Source: DATCDE01 sp038252405 (GTDB lineage Bacteria; Actinomycetota; Actinomycetes; Prado026). From it: 64,000 nucleotides of DNA. The stretch spans positions 1 through 64,000 of the forward strand of contig JBBSAJ010000006.1 in the NCBI GenBank assembly GCA_038252405.1, in the 5' to 3' direction. Below the pieces are notes generated by a model. The model was not told the origin of the DNA. It saw nothing but the letters and a program-made list of their open reading frames with translations, and did no database searches. Both the position numbers and the translations under genes were made by a program. This document shows positions 8,881 through 17,756 of this stretch, in pieces. How positions within the stretch are numbered: position 1 is the stretch's first letter; the number at the start of each line of letters is the position of its first letter.

Positions 8881-9792
8881 TCAGGTGCGGACCGACCGAA
8901 CCACGGCGACCGGGCAGTGTGCGTGGTGCAGGGTCTTGTAACTCACCGAGCCGAGCAGCAGCGAGGTGAACCCGCCGCGGCCGCGGGAGCCCACGACGAG
9001 CAGCTCGGCGCCGGCGGACGCCCCGATGAGCGCCGCTGCAGCCTGCTGGTGCACCAGCACTCGGCGGACGTCGACCTCCGGGAACTTGTCCTGCCATCCG
9101 GTCATGGACGCGTCGAGGATCTCGCCCTCCTGCGAGATCACGGCGGCGAAGTCCTCGTGCAGGATGTGTCGCGGGATGGCCCCGCCCTTGCCGCCCGGGG
9201 TGTCGAAGAACGGCGCGTCCCAGGCGTGCACGGCGGTCAGCCCGATGCCGCGCAGGGCGGCCGCCTCGAAGGCGAAGGCGATCGCCGAGTCCGACGACGG
9301 CGACGGGTCCACGCCCACGACGACCCGGCCCGCCTCCGGTCCGGCGTCCACGACGCGGTCCTCGGGAGGGACGACGACGGTCGGGCAGGTGGCGTGGGTC
9401 GCGACCTGGATCGCGGTGGAGCCCAGGACCAGCTCCCCCAGCCCGCCCAGCCCCCTGGAGCCGAGGACCAGCAGCGAGGCGGTGCGCCCGCGCTCGATCA
9501 GCGCCTCGGCCGCCGGCAGCGTCTCCAGGTCACCGGTGACCTCGATCCCCGGTGCGGCCATGGTCGCCCAGTCAACGGCGTCGGCCAGCATCTTCTCGGC
9601 GGCCTCGCGGGCCCGCTTCTCGGTCAGGTCCGAGTACTGGATGCCCACGGGCACCGGGGCAACGGGGACCATGTAGGCGTGCAGGACCTGCAGGGGGACC
9701 GTGCGTCGCGCGGCCTCGCGGACGGCGACGTCCAGGGCCTTGCGGCCGGTCTCGGAACCGTCGTACCCGATCACGACAGGCATGTTGTCCAT
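8881..9792 (-). CDS. Universal stress protein with two UspA domains
   Basis: A 303-residue protein made of tandem UspA domains. Domain 1 begins VVIGYDGSETGRKALDVAV and ends with the ATP-loop signature LVLGSRGLGGLGELVLGSTA. Domain 2 begins VVVGVDPSPSSDSAIAFAF and ends LLVVGSRGRGGFTSLLLGSV. Both carry the G-2x-G-9x-G(S/T) type nucleotide-binding pattern, so ATP binding is expected. ATG 9792 is preferred because GTGGAGG precedes it closely; the upstream GTG at 9804 overlaps that site. In mycobacteria such tandem USPs are induced by hypoxia. The divergent upstream region carries a 15-bp palindrome. Confidence 0.93.
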   Translation of the reverse strand: MDNMPVVIGYDGSETGRKALDVAVREAARRTVPLQVLHAYMVPVAPVPVGIQYSDLTEKRAREAAEKMLADAVDWATMAAPGIEVTGDLETLPAAEALIERGRTASLLVLGSRGLGGLGELVLGSTAIQVATHATCPTVVVPPEDRVVDAGPEAGRVVVGVDPSPSSDSAIAFAFEAAALRGIGLTAVHAWDAPFFDTPGGKGGAIPRHILHEDFAAVISQEGEILDASMTGWQDKFPEVDVRRVLVHQQAAAALIGASAGAELLVVGSRGRGGFTSLLLGSVSYKTLHHAHCPVAVVRSVRT

Positions 9793-9852
9793 GGTGGCCT
9801 CCACGTGTACGCCCTCGGTCCCAGCGTGCCGAGTGCGCCGATAAGGCGGCTA

Positions 9853-9867
9853 GAGGCCTAAGGCCTC
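9853..9867. promoter_or_regulatory. 15-bp perfect palindrome between USP and acetyltransferase genes
   Basis: GAGGCCT-A-AGGCCTC is a perfect 7-1-7 inverted repeat in the 123-bp divergent spacer. It lies 61 nt upstream of the USP start and 49 nt upstream of the acetyltransferase start, a suitable place for a dimeric regulator. It does not match the DosR consensus as I know it. Function is inferred from symmetry and position only. Confidence 0.35.
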
Positions 9868-9915
9868 GCCGGCGTGGGACCCGGGGCGGGTCGCCCCGTC
9901 CGGTGATACTCGGGT

Positions 9916-10605
9916 GTGCCCTCCTCCGAAGACCGGGCGGCGGCCGGCTTCGTCCCCGTGGTCGACGACCGGCCCGCTGACGCTGCGTGGGGTGCCCTGA
10001 TGTGGCCGCCGCCGGCCAGCCCGTTGGGCGGGACCTTCGTCGAGCTGCAGCCGGTTGACCTCCACGTGGACATCGACGAGCTCTTCGCCGCCGTGGACCA
10101 CGACGCGGTCTGGCAGCACGTGGCGGGGCGTCCGTCGTCCGCGGCCGAGTACCTGGTGACGCTGCGCGGACAGCTCGACGGGGGCCGCCTGCCCTGGGTG
10201 GTCCGGCTGGTGCGGCCGATGGCCGGGCTGCCGGCCGGCACGGTGGTGGGGACGTCCTCCTACCTCGAGGCCTCAGTACCCGACGCCAGACTGGAGATCG
10301 GGTCCACGGCATACACCCCGGCGGTGTGGGGCAGCGTGGTGAACCCCGAGGTGAAGCTGCTGATGCTCGGTCTCGCGTTCGACACGCTCGGTGCGGGCCG
10401 GGTGCAGCTGAAGACCGACGTGCGCAACGCGCGCTCCCAGCGGGCCGTGGCCCGGCTCGGGGCGCACTACGAGGGGACGCTGCGCCGCTACCAGCGCCGC
10501 TCCGACGGCACGGTGCGGGACACCGTGCTCTTCTCGGTGGTCGCCGAGGAGTGGCCGCGGGTGAAGGCCGGGCTGGTGGATCGGGTGGCAGCCGTCGCCG
10601 ACTGA
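9916..10605 (+). CDS. GNAT-family N-acetyltransferase (RimJ/RimL-like)
   Basis: The 229-residue protein has the GNAT layout of RimL-type enzymes: an N-terminal strand (GTFVELQPVDLHVDIDELFAA), a central LEIGSTAYTPAVWGSVVNPE segment matching the (G)xTW.xxxxxG.N.E motif, KLLMLGLAFDTLGAGRVQLK, and NARSQRAVARLGAHYEGTLR, the usual acetyl-CoA and acceptor-side motif. Typical activities are acetylation of small molecules or protein N-termini; the acceptor is unknown. It starts at GTG 9916 and is followed at short distance by a DMT-family exporter on the same strand. Confidence 0.88.
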   Translation: MPSSEDRAAAGFVPVVDDRPADAAWGALMWPPPASPLGGTFVELQPVDLHVDIDELFAAVDHDAVWQHVAGRPSSAAEYLVTLRGQLDGGRLPWVVRLVRPMAGLPAGTVVGTSSYLEASVPDARLEIGSTAYTPAVWGSVVNPEVKLLMLGLAFDTLGAGRVQLKTDVRNARSQRAVARLGAHYEGTLRRYQRRSDGTVRDTVLFSVVAEEWPRVKAGLVDRVAAVAD

Positions 10606-10670
10606 CAGGCGGCCCTCCCGGCAGGGATGATCTGCAGGTGGAGGCGGGACCGCGGGCGCACGCCGCGCAC

Positions 10671-11555
10671 ATGAGCCGTGAGGCGTGGGTGCTGTTCGCA
10701 GCGATGAGCGTGATCTGGGGCATGCCCTACCTGTTCATCAAGATCGCGGTCGAGCAGCTCTCCCCCAGCGCACTGGTGCTGGCCCGCACCGCGCTGGGCG
10801 CGGTGGTCCTGCTGCCGCTGGCCGCTCGGTCCGCGGCGCTGCGACCGGCGCTCGCACACTGGCGGCTGGTCCTCGCCTTCGCCATCCTCGAGATGGCCGT
10901 GCCGTGGCTGCTGCTCACCCACGCGGAGGAGCGCATCGCCAGCGGGCTGGCCGGGTTGCTCATCGCCACCGTCCCCCTGGTGGGCGCGGTGGTCACCCGG
11001 CTCTTGGGCGACCGGACCGCCCTGAGCCGGGTCCGGGTAGCCGGCCTCGTCACCGGGCTGGCCGGGGTCGCCGCCCTGGTGGGCCTTGACAGCGCCGCCG
11101 GCCACCTCGACCTGCTCAGCGTGGCCGAGCTGTTCGTCGTGGCCGTCGGCTACGCGACCGCCCCCATCCTGGTGGACCGGCGATTGGGGGACGTCCCCAC
11201 CCTCGGGGTGATCGCGCTGTCCCTCGCTCTGGTGGCGCTGATCTACCTGCCGTTCGGCGTCCCGGCGCTGGTCAGCACCGGCGCCTGGAGCAGCCGGACC
11301 AGCCTGTCGGTGCTCGTGCTCGGCCTGGTGTGCACGGCGCTGGCGTTCGTCCTGTTCTTCCGGCTGATCGCCGCGGCCGGGCCGGTCCGAGCCACCGTGA
11401 TCACGTTCCTGAACCCGGCCGTGGCCGTGCTGCTCGGTCTGGTCGTCCTCGGCGAGCCGTTGACGGTGGGCGTGATGGTCGGCTTCCCGCTCGTGCTGGC
11501 CGGCTCCTGGCTGGCCACCCGACCGACCCGCGCCGCACCGGCACTGGCCGGATGA
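10671..11555 (+). CDS. EamA/DMT-family transporter
   Basis: A 294-residue integral membrane protein with about ten segments in two EamA repeats: repeat 1 opens with FAAMSVIWGMPYLFIKIAVE and repeat 2 covers residues about 150-285, ending VITFLNPAVAVLLGLVVLGE. Family members export metabolites such as amino acids or import small solutes; substrate unknown. ATG 10671 is chosen, but GTG 10638 in frame is possible since neither has a strong ribosome-binding site. It lies 65 nt after the acetyltransferase gene on the same strand. Confidence 0.88.
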   Translation: MSREAWVLFAAMSVIWGMPYLFIKIAVEQLSPSALVLARTALGAVVLLPLAARSAALRPALAHWRLVLAFAILEMAVPWLLLTHAEERIASGLAGLLIATVPLVGAVVTRLLGDRTALSRVRVAGLVTGLAGVAALVGLDSAAGHLDLLSVAELFVVAVGYATAPILVDRRLGDVPTLGVIALSLALVALIYLPFGVPALVSTGAWSSRTSLSVLVLGLVCTALAFVLFFRLIAAAGPVRATVITFLNPAVAVLLGLVVLGEPLTVGVMVGFPLVLAGSWLATRPTRAAPALAG

Positions 11556-11655
11556 CCGGCTGACCGGGACGTGCCGTGCCGAGTTGACCGTGCCCACCGC
11601 TGGCTGCGGCTAACGTGCCAGCAGGCGACTGGGGCACCGCAGCGAGGAGCGGACG

Positions 11656-13131
11656 ATGACCAACCGGCCCGACATCGAGGCAGTGACCGACGTCCCGGTG
11701 CGCAACCGGGGGGCCCGGCGGGTGCCGTCGACCGACCTCCCCGTGCAGCTGTCCCGGGCCGAGCGGGCCGCGCACGGCAAGGCCGCCCGGGCCGCCGCCC
11801 CGCTGGACCAGCACGCCCTGTTCGCGCCGACCGAGCTGCGGGCCGACCCGGTGGAGCTGCTCGAGCGGCAAGCGGTCAGCCGGGTGCCCGAGCTGGTGCC
11901 CATCCGGTACGGCCGCATGCTCACCTCGCCGTTCGCGTTCTACCGGGGTGCGGCGCTGGTCATGGCGGCCGACCTGGCCGCGACGCCGGTCTCGGGCCTG
12001 CGGGCCCAGCTGTGCGGGGACGCCCACCTGAGCAACTTCGGGGTATTCGCCTCTCCTGAGCGCAGGCTGCTCTTCGATGCCAACGACTTCGACGAGACGC
12101 TGCCCGGGCCGTTCGAGTGGGACGTCAAGCGCCTCGCGGCCAGCTTCGAGCTGGCCGGGCGGGAGAACGGCTTCAAGGCCAGGGAACGGGTTGCGAGCGT
12201 GGTCGAGGCCGCGGCGAGCTACCGCCGGGCCATGCGGGAGTTCGCCGGCGAGACGAACCTGGACGTCTGGTACTCCCACCTGGACATGGACAAGCTGCTC
12301 GCCGAGGTGACCCCGCTGCTCAAGCCGGCGCCGCTGCGACGGGCCGAGGCGCAGCTGGCCAAGGCGCGCACCCGCGACCGGATGCAGGCGTTCAACAAGC
12401 TCACCCGACTCGTCGATGGCGTGCCCCGGATCGTCAGCGACCCACCGCTGGTCGTGCCGATCACCGAGCTGGTCCCAGCGGAGAGCGCGACCGAGCTGAA
12501 GGAGCAGCTGCACGCGCTGGTCGTGGCCTACGGACGCTCCCTCCCGCCGGACCGGCGGCACCTGCTGGAGCAGTACCGGCTGGACGACGTCGCCCGCAAG
12601 GTGGTCGGAGTCGGCAGCGTGGGCACCCGGGCCTGGGTCCTGTTGTTCGAGGGGGTCGACGGACACGACCCGATCTTCCTGCAGGCCAAGGAGGCGCAGG
12701 CCTCCGTGCTCGAGGAGTACGCGGGAGCCAGCGGATACGCCAACCACGGGCAGCGGGTGGTCGCTGGGCAGCACCTGATGCAGGCCTACAGCGACATCTT
12801 CCTGGGCTGGCAGCGCACCAACGGGCTGGACGGCGTGGTCCGGGACTACTACGTGCGTCAGCTGCGGGACTGGAAGGGCTCCGTCGTGGTGGAACGGATG
12901 ACCCCGCAGAGCATGGCCGTGTACGCGCGGCTGTGCGGCTGGACCCTGGCCCGGGCTCACGCCCGCTCGGGCGACCGGGTGGCCATCGCGGCCTATCTCG
13001 GCCGCAAGGACACCTTCGAGCGCGCCGTCGCCGAGTTCGCCCGTGCCTATGCCGACCAGAGCGAGCGGGACTTCACCGCGCTGGAGGCCGCCGAGGCGTC
13101 CGGCCGGATCGCCGTGCAGCGCGGCCTCTGA
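11656..13131 (+). CDS. DUF2252 family protein
   Basis: This 491-residue protein matches DUF2252 by its landmarks: LVPIRYGRMLTSPFAFYRGA, LCGDAHLSNFGVFASPERRL, FDANDFDETLPGPFEWDVKR, VGSVGTRAWVLLFEG and the late GWTLARAHARSGDR. The GDAHLSNFG plus NDFDE pattern resembles the catalytic loop and metal-binding Asp of aminoglycoside-phosphotransferase-like kinases, so a kinase-like fold is suspected; no substrate is known. AGGAG precedes the ATG at 11656. It ends 17 bp before a 47-bp palindromic repeat that separates it from the convergent DUF72 gene. Confidence 0.92.
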   Translation: MTNRPDIEAVTDVPVRNRGARRVPSTDLPVQLSRAERAAHGKAARAAAPLDQHALFAPTELRADPVELLERQAVSRVPELVPIRYGRMLTSPFAFYRGAALVMAADLAATPVSGLRAQLCGDAHLSNFGVFASPERRLLFDANDFDETLPGPFEWDVKRLAASFELAGRENGFKARERVASVVEAAASYRRAMREFAGETNLDVWYSHLDMDKLLAEVTPLLKPAPLRRAEAQLAKARTRDRMQAFNKLTRLVDGVPRIVSDPPLVVPITELVPAESATELKEQLHALVVAYGRSLPPDRRHLLEQYRLDDVARKVVGVGSVGTRAWVLLFEGVDGHDPIFLQAKEAQASVLEEYAGASGYANHGQRVVAGQHLMQAYSDIFLGWQRTNGLDGVVRDYYVRQLRDWKGSVVVERMTPQSMAVYARLCGWTLARAHARSGDRVAIAAYLGRKDTFERAVAEFARAYADQSERDFTALEAAEASGRIAVQRGL

Positions 13132-13148
13132 GCCCCCACCCCTTCCGC

Positions 13149-13195
13149 ATGAAGGTGCCCTTCTGGGTGCATGGCCGCACAAGCCGCACCTTCAT
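13149..13195. repeat. 47-bp palindromic repeat, copy 1
   Basis: An imperfect palindrome running from ATGAAGG to CCTTCAT, with inner parts TGCCCTTCTGGG and CCGCACAAGCC. The reverse complement of this copy aligns with the copies at 14171, 29647 and 31353. It lies between two convergent genes, 17 bp after the DUF2252 stop. It holds the TGA stop codon of the DUF72 gene. The left flank is C-rich. A hairpin at this place could end transcription from both sides. Confidence 0.85.
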
Positions 13196-14067
13196 GACGG
13201 CGCGGCCAGCCGTCTGGACAAGTCGGCCGCGTCGAACGGCGCCCGGCCGTCCGAGTCGTTGTCGAAGTAGACGTACACGTCCCGGCCGGCCGGCGCCGCT
13301 GGGGGCTGGCCAGTGATGGTTGGCAGGTCGGGTGGCACGCCGCCCGCCGCCCAGGCCCGGATCCGAGCCGCCCACATGTCGAGCGACGCTGCGGGGTACC
13401 CCCCGGCGTAGAGCAGCCGGGGTCCGTGCAGTCGGAGGTAGCAGAAGTCCGCCGTCACGTCGGCGAACAGGGGCCAATGTCCGGCCCCGTCGGAGACCAC
13501 GAGGGCGACTTCGGCGGAGCGGAGCAGCCCGACAAACGCGGCGTCCTGGTAGGAGTCGTGCCGGACCTCGAGTGCGTGCCGGATCGGTCGGTCGGCGTCT
13601 GGCTCCAGGAAGGCCCGACCCTCCACCCGGGCGTCGTGCCGGCGGGCCAGTCGAGCAGCCGCCTCAGTGGTCCGCGGCAACAGCGCGGCGAAGGCGGCCA
13701 ACCGCGGCAGGTCCAGGGGCAGGGTCTCCGGCAGCTGCCACAGCACCGGTCCTAGCTTGGCGCCCAACGCGAGCAGCCCGGACGCGAAGAAGTTGGCCAG
13801 CGCCGTCTCGGGTTCCGTCAGCCGCTTGAGGTGGGTGAGGTACCGGCTGCCCTTGACCGCGAACACGAAGTCGTCCGGCACCTGCTCGACCCAGGCGCGG
13901 AAGGTCTCTGGCCGCTGCAGGCCGTAGAACGAGGCGTTGACCTCGACCGTGAGCAGGTGCTGCGCCAGGTAACCGAGCTCGCCGTGATGGGCCAGGCCGG
14001 CGGGGTAGAAGTCACCGCGCCACCAAGGGTACGACCACCCCGACGTCCCGATCCGCAGCTGCGGCAC
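13192..14067 (-). CDS. DUF72 (YecE-like) family protein
   Basis: A 291-residue TIM-barrel-like DUF72 protein. It begins LRIGTSGWSYPWWRGDFYP, the classic opening, and continues with LTVEVNASFYGLQRPETFRAW, DFVFAVKGSRYLTHLKRL, LGPVLWQLPETLP, ALEVRHDSY and DVYVYFDNDSDGRAPFDAADL. The biochemical role of the family is unresolved. GTG 14067 is chosen because homology starts at that residue; the frame is open further upstream without homology. The stop codon TGA lies inside palindromic repeat copy 1, so the last codons were probably set by the repeat. Confidence 0.9.
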   Translation of the reverse strand: MPQLRIGTSGWSYPWWRGDFYPAGLAHHGELGYLAQHLLTVEVNASFYGLQRPETFRAWVEQVPDDFVFAVKGSRYLTHLKRLTEPETALANFFASGLLALGAKLGPVLWQLPETLPLDLPRLAAFAALLPRTTEAAARLARRHDARVEGRAFLEPDADRPIRHALEVRHDSYQDAAFVGLLRSAEVALVVSDGAGHWPLFADVTADFCYLRLHGPRLLYAGGYPAASLDMWAARIRAWAAGGVPPDLPTITGQPPAAPAGRDVYVYFDNDSDGRAPFDAADLSRRLAAPS

Positions 14068-14170
14068 ACCCGATGCTAGGCAGCGAAACGGGGGTGTCGC
14101 CCCAGGACGTTCTGCCCTACCCTCCCCCCGTGCGGGTACACGGTCGGTCTGCGTCCTCGGTGCGGCGGCA

Positions 14171-14217
14171 GTGAAGGGTGACTTCGTGCGGCCACACGCA
14201 CAGAAGGGTCCCTTCAT
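14171..14217. repeat. 47-bp palindromic repeat, copy 2
   Basis: This copy runs from GTGAAGG to CTTCAT, with the core GTGCGGCC and CGCACAGAAGG. It is in the same orientation as copies 4 and 5. It is fused directly to the 5' end of the SARP-type regulator: the first base after the repeat continues the coding frame (CCGGTTCGGGGTGCTG), and ATC stands where family members have the start codon ATG. The repeat's own GTG at 14171 is an in-frame start. Confidence 0.85.
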
Positions 14218-14885
14218 CCGGTTCGGGGTGCTGGGACGGGTCAGCGCCACGGTGGACGGCCTGGAGGTCGACCTCGCCGGCCCCAAGCAGCGGGCCGTGG
14301 TCGCGCTGCTGCTGCTGGCGCGCGGAGCGGTGGTCCCCGCCGACCGGGTGATCGACTCGCTGTGGGGCGACGAACCGCCGCCGAGCGCGGCCGGGGCGCT
14401 GCACGCCCACATCTCCCACCTTCGGCGTCGGCTCGAGCCCGGCCGGCAGGCCCGCTCGGAGAGCGCGGTGCTGCGCCGGCACGGTCCCGGCTACGCGTTG
14501 CGGGTCGACCCGGACGCCGTCGACGCGTGGCAGTTCGAGCAGCTCATGCAGCAGGCCGCCGCGGCCGAGCCGGCCGAGACGACGGCCCTGCTCCGGCGGG
14601 CGCTGGCCCTGTGGAGCGGCCCGGCGTACGCCGACCACGCCGGCCAACCGTGGGCCGAGGCGGAGATCGCCCGGCTCGACGAGCTGCACACGCTGTGCCG
14701 GGAGCAGCTGCTCGCTGCCCGGCTGGCCTGCGGCGAGTCCGCGACCGTCGTCCCCGAGCTGGAGACGCTGGTCAGCGAGCAGCCGCTGCGCGAGGAGCGC
14801 TGGCGGCTGCTCGTGCTGGCCCTGTACCGCTCGCACCGGCAGGCCGACGCCCTGGCCGCGCTGCGCCGCGCCCGGGGCCCCCGCC
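14171..14885 (+). pseudogene. SARP/AfsR-type N-terminal domains (Trans_reg_C + BTAD), frame broken before the ATPase domain
   Basis: This frame encodes a winged-helix DNA-binding domain (FGVLGRVSATVDGLEVDLAG, RVIDSLWGDEPPPSAAGALH) and a bacterial transcriptional activation domain (DAWQFEQLMQQ through YRSHRQADALAALRRARG, about residues 110-235). In AfsR/SARP-LuxR proteins a 30-40 residue linker and then an ATPase domain would follow. Here the linker is missing and the frame changes at about 14875-14885 near a C5 run, so the ATPase domain (14892 onward) is in the +1 frame. The natural ATG is lost at the edge of repeat copy 2; GTG 14171 within the repeat or GTG 14228 are the available starts. 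Either a decayed large regulator or two separately translated pieces. Confidence 0.7.
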
Positions 14886-14891
14886 GACCTG

Positions 14892-17672
14892 GTGGACCGC
14901 GACCGCGAGCTGGCGCAGCTGCAGGTCTGCCTGGACGACGCGCTGGCCGGCCAGGCGCGGCTCGCCCTGGTCGAGGGCCCGGCCGGCATCGGCAAGAGCC
15001 GGCTGCTGACCGAGATGCGCCGGCTGGGCACGGCCGCCGGAGCGATGACCCTGACCGGGCGCAGCAGCCAGCTCGAGCAGGAGTTCGGCTTCGGCCTGGT
15101 CCGGCAGCTGTTCGAGCCGGTGCTCGCCGACCCCGAGCGGCGCCAGCGGCTGCTGGTGGGCGCGGCCCGCTCGGCCGCCGCTGTCTTCGACGTCGGCGGC
15201 TTCGACCCGCCGGACGGCGTGGGTCCCGGCCCCGGCGCTCGGGGCAGCGACGGGCTGTTCGGCGTCCTGCACGGCCTGTACTGGCTGACCGCCAACCTGG
15301 CCGAGGAGCAGCCGCTGCTGCTCGCCATCGACGACCTGCAGTGGGGTGACATCGCCTCGCTGCAGTTCCTCACCTTCCTGGAGCGCCGGCTCGAAGGGAT
15401 GCCGGTCCTGGTCGTGGGGACGGTGCGCACCGGGGAGCCGGCCGACCCGGAGGGCCTGCTGGCCGAGCTCGCCCAAGGGCAGGCCGCGGTCTCCATCCGG
15501 CCCGCGCCGCTGACCCTGGAGGGAGTCGGGGATCTCGTCCGGTCCCGCCTCGGCGAGCATGCGGACCGCGCCTTCGTGGCCGCGTGCCACCGCACCACCG
15601 GTGGCAACCCGCTGCTGCTGCGCCAGCTGCTGCGCGGGCTGGAGACCGACCGGGTGCGCCCGGACGCCTCCCACGCCGACATGGTCACCGCCATCGGCTC
15701 ACGGGCCATCTCCAGCATGGTGCTCATGCGGCTGGGCCGCCTGCCCATGGCGGCGACGGTCACTGCCAGGGCCATCGCCGTTCTGGGCGACGAGGCCGAG
15801 CTGCCCGCGGTGGCACAGCTCGCGGGCCTGACCGAGGGCCAGGCCGCGGCCGCCGTCGCCGGGCTGGTCCGGGCCGAGGTGCTGCGGGACGACTACCCGC
15901 TCGGCTTCGTGCACGCGCTCGTCCGAGACGCCGTCTACCGGGAGCTGCCGGCCGGCGAGCGCGAGCTGCAGCACGAGGGGGCCGCCCGGGTCCTCGAGGC
16001 GGTCGGAGCGCCGGCGGAGCAGGTGGCCGCGCACCTGCTGCAGGCTCCCCGGCGCGGCGACCCGTGGACCGTCGACGTGCTCACCAGGGCCGCCGCCCGC
16101 AGCGCGGACCGCGGCGCCGCCGACAGCGCGGCCACCTACCTGCGTCGGGCGCTGGCGGAGCCGCCCGCGGACCGGGAGCGCGGCGGGCTGCTGCTGCAGC
16201 TCGGTTGGCTGGAGTCGATGGCCAACGGTCCTCGGGCGGTGGAGCACCTGAGCGCGGCCTACCAGGCCCTGGCCGACGACCCGGTCGAGCGCGGCCGCGC
16301 CGCGGTCATGCTGGCCCGCACCCTGGTCTTCGCCGGCGACCGTGGTGAGGCCGCCCGGTTCGCCCGCGAGGCGTCGGCCGTCCTCCCGGTCTCGTCGGTG
16401 GACGAGCGTCAAGGACCTTTGGCGCTGGAGCGGATCAGCGCGTACATGCACGGCCTGGACGTCCAGACCTGGGACCCGGGCGACTACCCGGACATCGAGG
16501 GGGACGGCCCCGGCGCGCGGATGCTGGCCGCCCAGCTGGCCTGGGACCTGTTCATCAGGGCTGAGGATCGCCGTCGGTGCGTCGAGCTGTGCCGGTTCGC
16601 CCTCGAGGGTGACGTGCTGCGCCGCGTGGACACCGGCCTGCTCTGGGTCGTGGCCGCCATCGTGCTGGACCTCGCGGACGAGGGCGTCGGCGACTTCTGG
16701 CAGGAGACGCTGGCCGACGCCCACGCGCGCGGCTCGATGTTCGCGGCGCTGTCCACCCATCTGTGGCTGGGCTACCGGCAGTGGCGAGCCGGCGACCTGC
16801 CCGAGGCACTGCAGTCGTTGAGCACGTCCAACGAGCAGTCCGAGCGCTGGGGCAACCCCAGGATCGGCGTCCCGTACGGCGAGGCGTTCATCACCGGCGT
16901 CCTGCTGGACCGGGGGGACGTCGCGGCGGCCAGGGCGTACCTCGACTCGCGCCCGGCCCTGCCCCGCATCGGTGACGGTGCCCGGCTGTTCGAGCAGGCC
17001 CGGGCCCAGGTGCTGCTGGCGGAGGGCCGATACGACGAGGCACTCACCCAGCTGGATGCCATCCGGCCGCTGCAGTCCAGCGTGCTCAACCCGGCATGGC
17101 GGCCCTGGCGCTCGCTGCGGGCACGGGCCCCGGCCGGACTCGGCGAGCACCACACGGCAGTCGCCCTGGTCGAGGAGGAGCTGGCGGTTGCGCGGGTGTG
17201 GGACGCGCCCAGCCAGGTGGGCCGGACCCTGCGGCTGCTCGGCCAGCTGCGGGGTGACGCGGGCCAGGCCGACCTGCGCGCGGCCGTCGAGCTGCTCGCC
17301 GGCGCGTCCGCCCGGCTGGAGCACGCCAAGGCGCTGTACTCGCTCGGCACGCTGCCTGGAGTGCCCCCCGAGGAGTCGGTCCGGCTGCTGTGCCAGGCGC
17401 TCGAGCTGGCCGACCTGTGCGGCGCCACCCACTTCCGGCGGGACATCGCGGCGGCTCTGGCCGAAGCAGGGGTGGAGGTCCCCGCGGAGCCCAGTGGTGC
17501 GCTGACCCTCACCTCGACCGAGCGGCGGATGCTCGGCATGGTCGCCGAAGGTGCCGACGTCAAGACGATCGCGCAGGCGCTCTTCCTCACGCCGCGGACG
17601 GTCGAGGTGACCCTGGAGTCGGTTCGGGACCGCGTCGGGGTCGTTCTGGACGGGGTGCTGGCGGCGCGCTGA
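14892..17672 (+). CDS. LuxR-type regulator with AAA ATPase domain (C-terminal part of a SARP-LuxR protein)
   Basis: A 926-residue frame from GTG 14892. It starts VDRDRELAQL, the usual beginning of the STAND ATPase module, with Walker A EGPAGIGKSR (about residues 29-37), Walker B LLLAIDDLQWGD and the sensor motif TTGGNPLLLRQLLRGL. A TPR-like helical region fills residues about 380-840. The C-terminus has a LuxR-type helix-turn-helix (TSTERRMLGMVAEGADVKTI then TPRTVEVTLESV). Such proteins act as ATP-dependent transcription activators. Its upstream BTAD part is in another frame, so this may be the surviving part of one large gene. It precedes an FAD-linked oxidase on the same strand, a possible target. 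Confidence 0.82.
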   Translation: MDRDRELAQLQVCLDDALAGQARLALVEGPAGIGKSRLLTEMRRLGTAAGAMTLTGRSSQLEQEFGFGLVRQLFEPVLADPERRQRLLVGAARSAAAVFDVGGFDPPDGVGPGPGARGSDGLFGVLHGLYWLTANLAEEQPLLLAIDDLQWGDIASLQFLTFLERRLEGMPVLVVGTVRTGEPADPEGLLAELAQGQAAVSIRPAPLTLEGVGDLVRSRLGEHADRAFVAACHRTTGGNPLLLRQLLRGLETDRVRPDASHADMVTAIGSRAISSMVLMRLGRLPMAATVTARAIAVLGDEAELPAVAQLAGLTEGQAAAAVAGLVRAEVLRDDYPLGFVHALVRDAVYRELPAGERELQHEGAARVLEAVGAPAEQVAAHLLQAPRRGDPWTVDVLTRAAARSADRGAADSAATYLRRALAEPPADRERGGLLLQLGWLESMANGPRAVEHLSAAYQALADDPVERGRAAVMLARTLVFAGDRGEAARFAREASAVLPVSSVDERQGPLALERISAYMHGLDVQTWDPGDYPDIEGDGPGARMLAAQLAWDLFIRAEDRRRCVELCRFALEGDVLRRVDTGLLWVVAAIVLDLADEGVGDFWQETLADAHARGSMFAALSTHLWLGYRQWRAGDLPEALQSLSTSNEQSERWGNPRIGVPYGEAFITGVLLDRGDVAAARAYLDSRPALPRIGDGARLFEQARAQVLLAEGRYDEALTQLDAIRPLQSSVLNPAWRPWRSLRARAPAGLGEHHTAVALVEEELAVARVWDAPSQVGRTLRLLGQLRGDAGQADLRAAVELLAGASARLEHAKALYSLGTLPGVPPEESVRLLCQALELADLCGATHFRRDIAAALAEAGVEVPAEPSGALTLTSTERRMLGMVAEGADVKTIAQALFLTPRTVEVTLESVRDRVGVVLDGVLAAR

Positions 17673-17756
17673 GCGCGTCCAAGTCGCCTGCAAGGATCCG
17701 CCAAGCACCCGTGGGCACGCTCCTCCCACCACAACCCTGTCGAGGAGGAACCTGCT

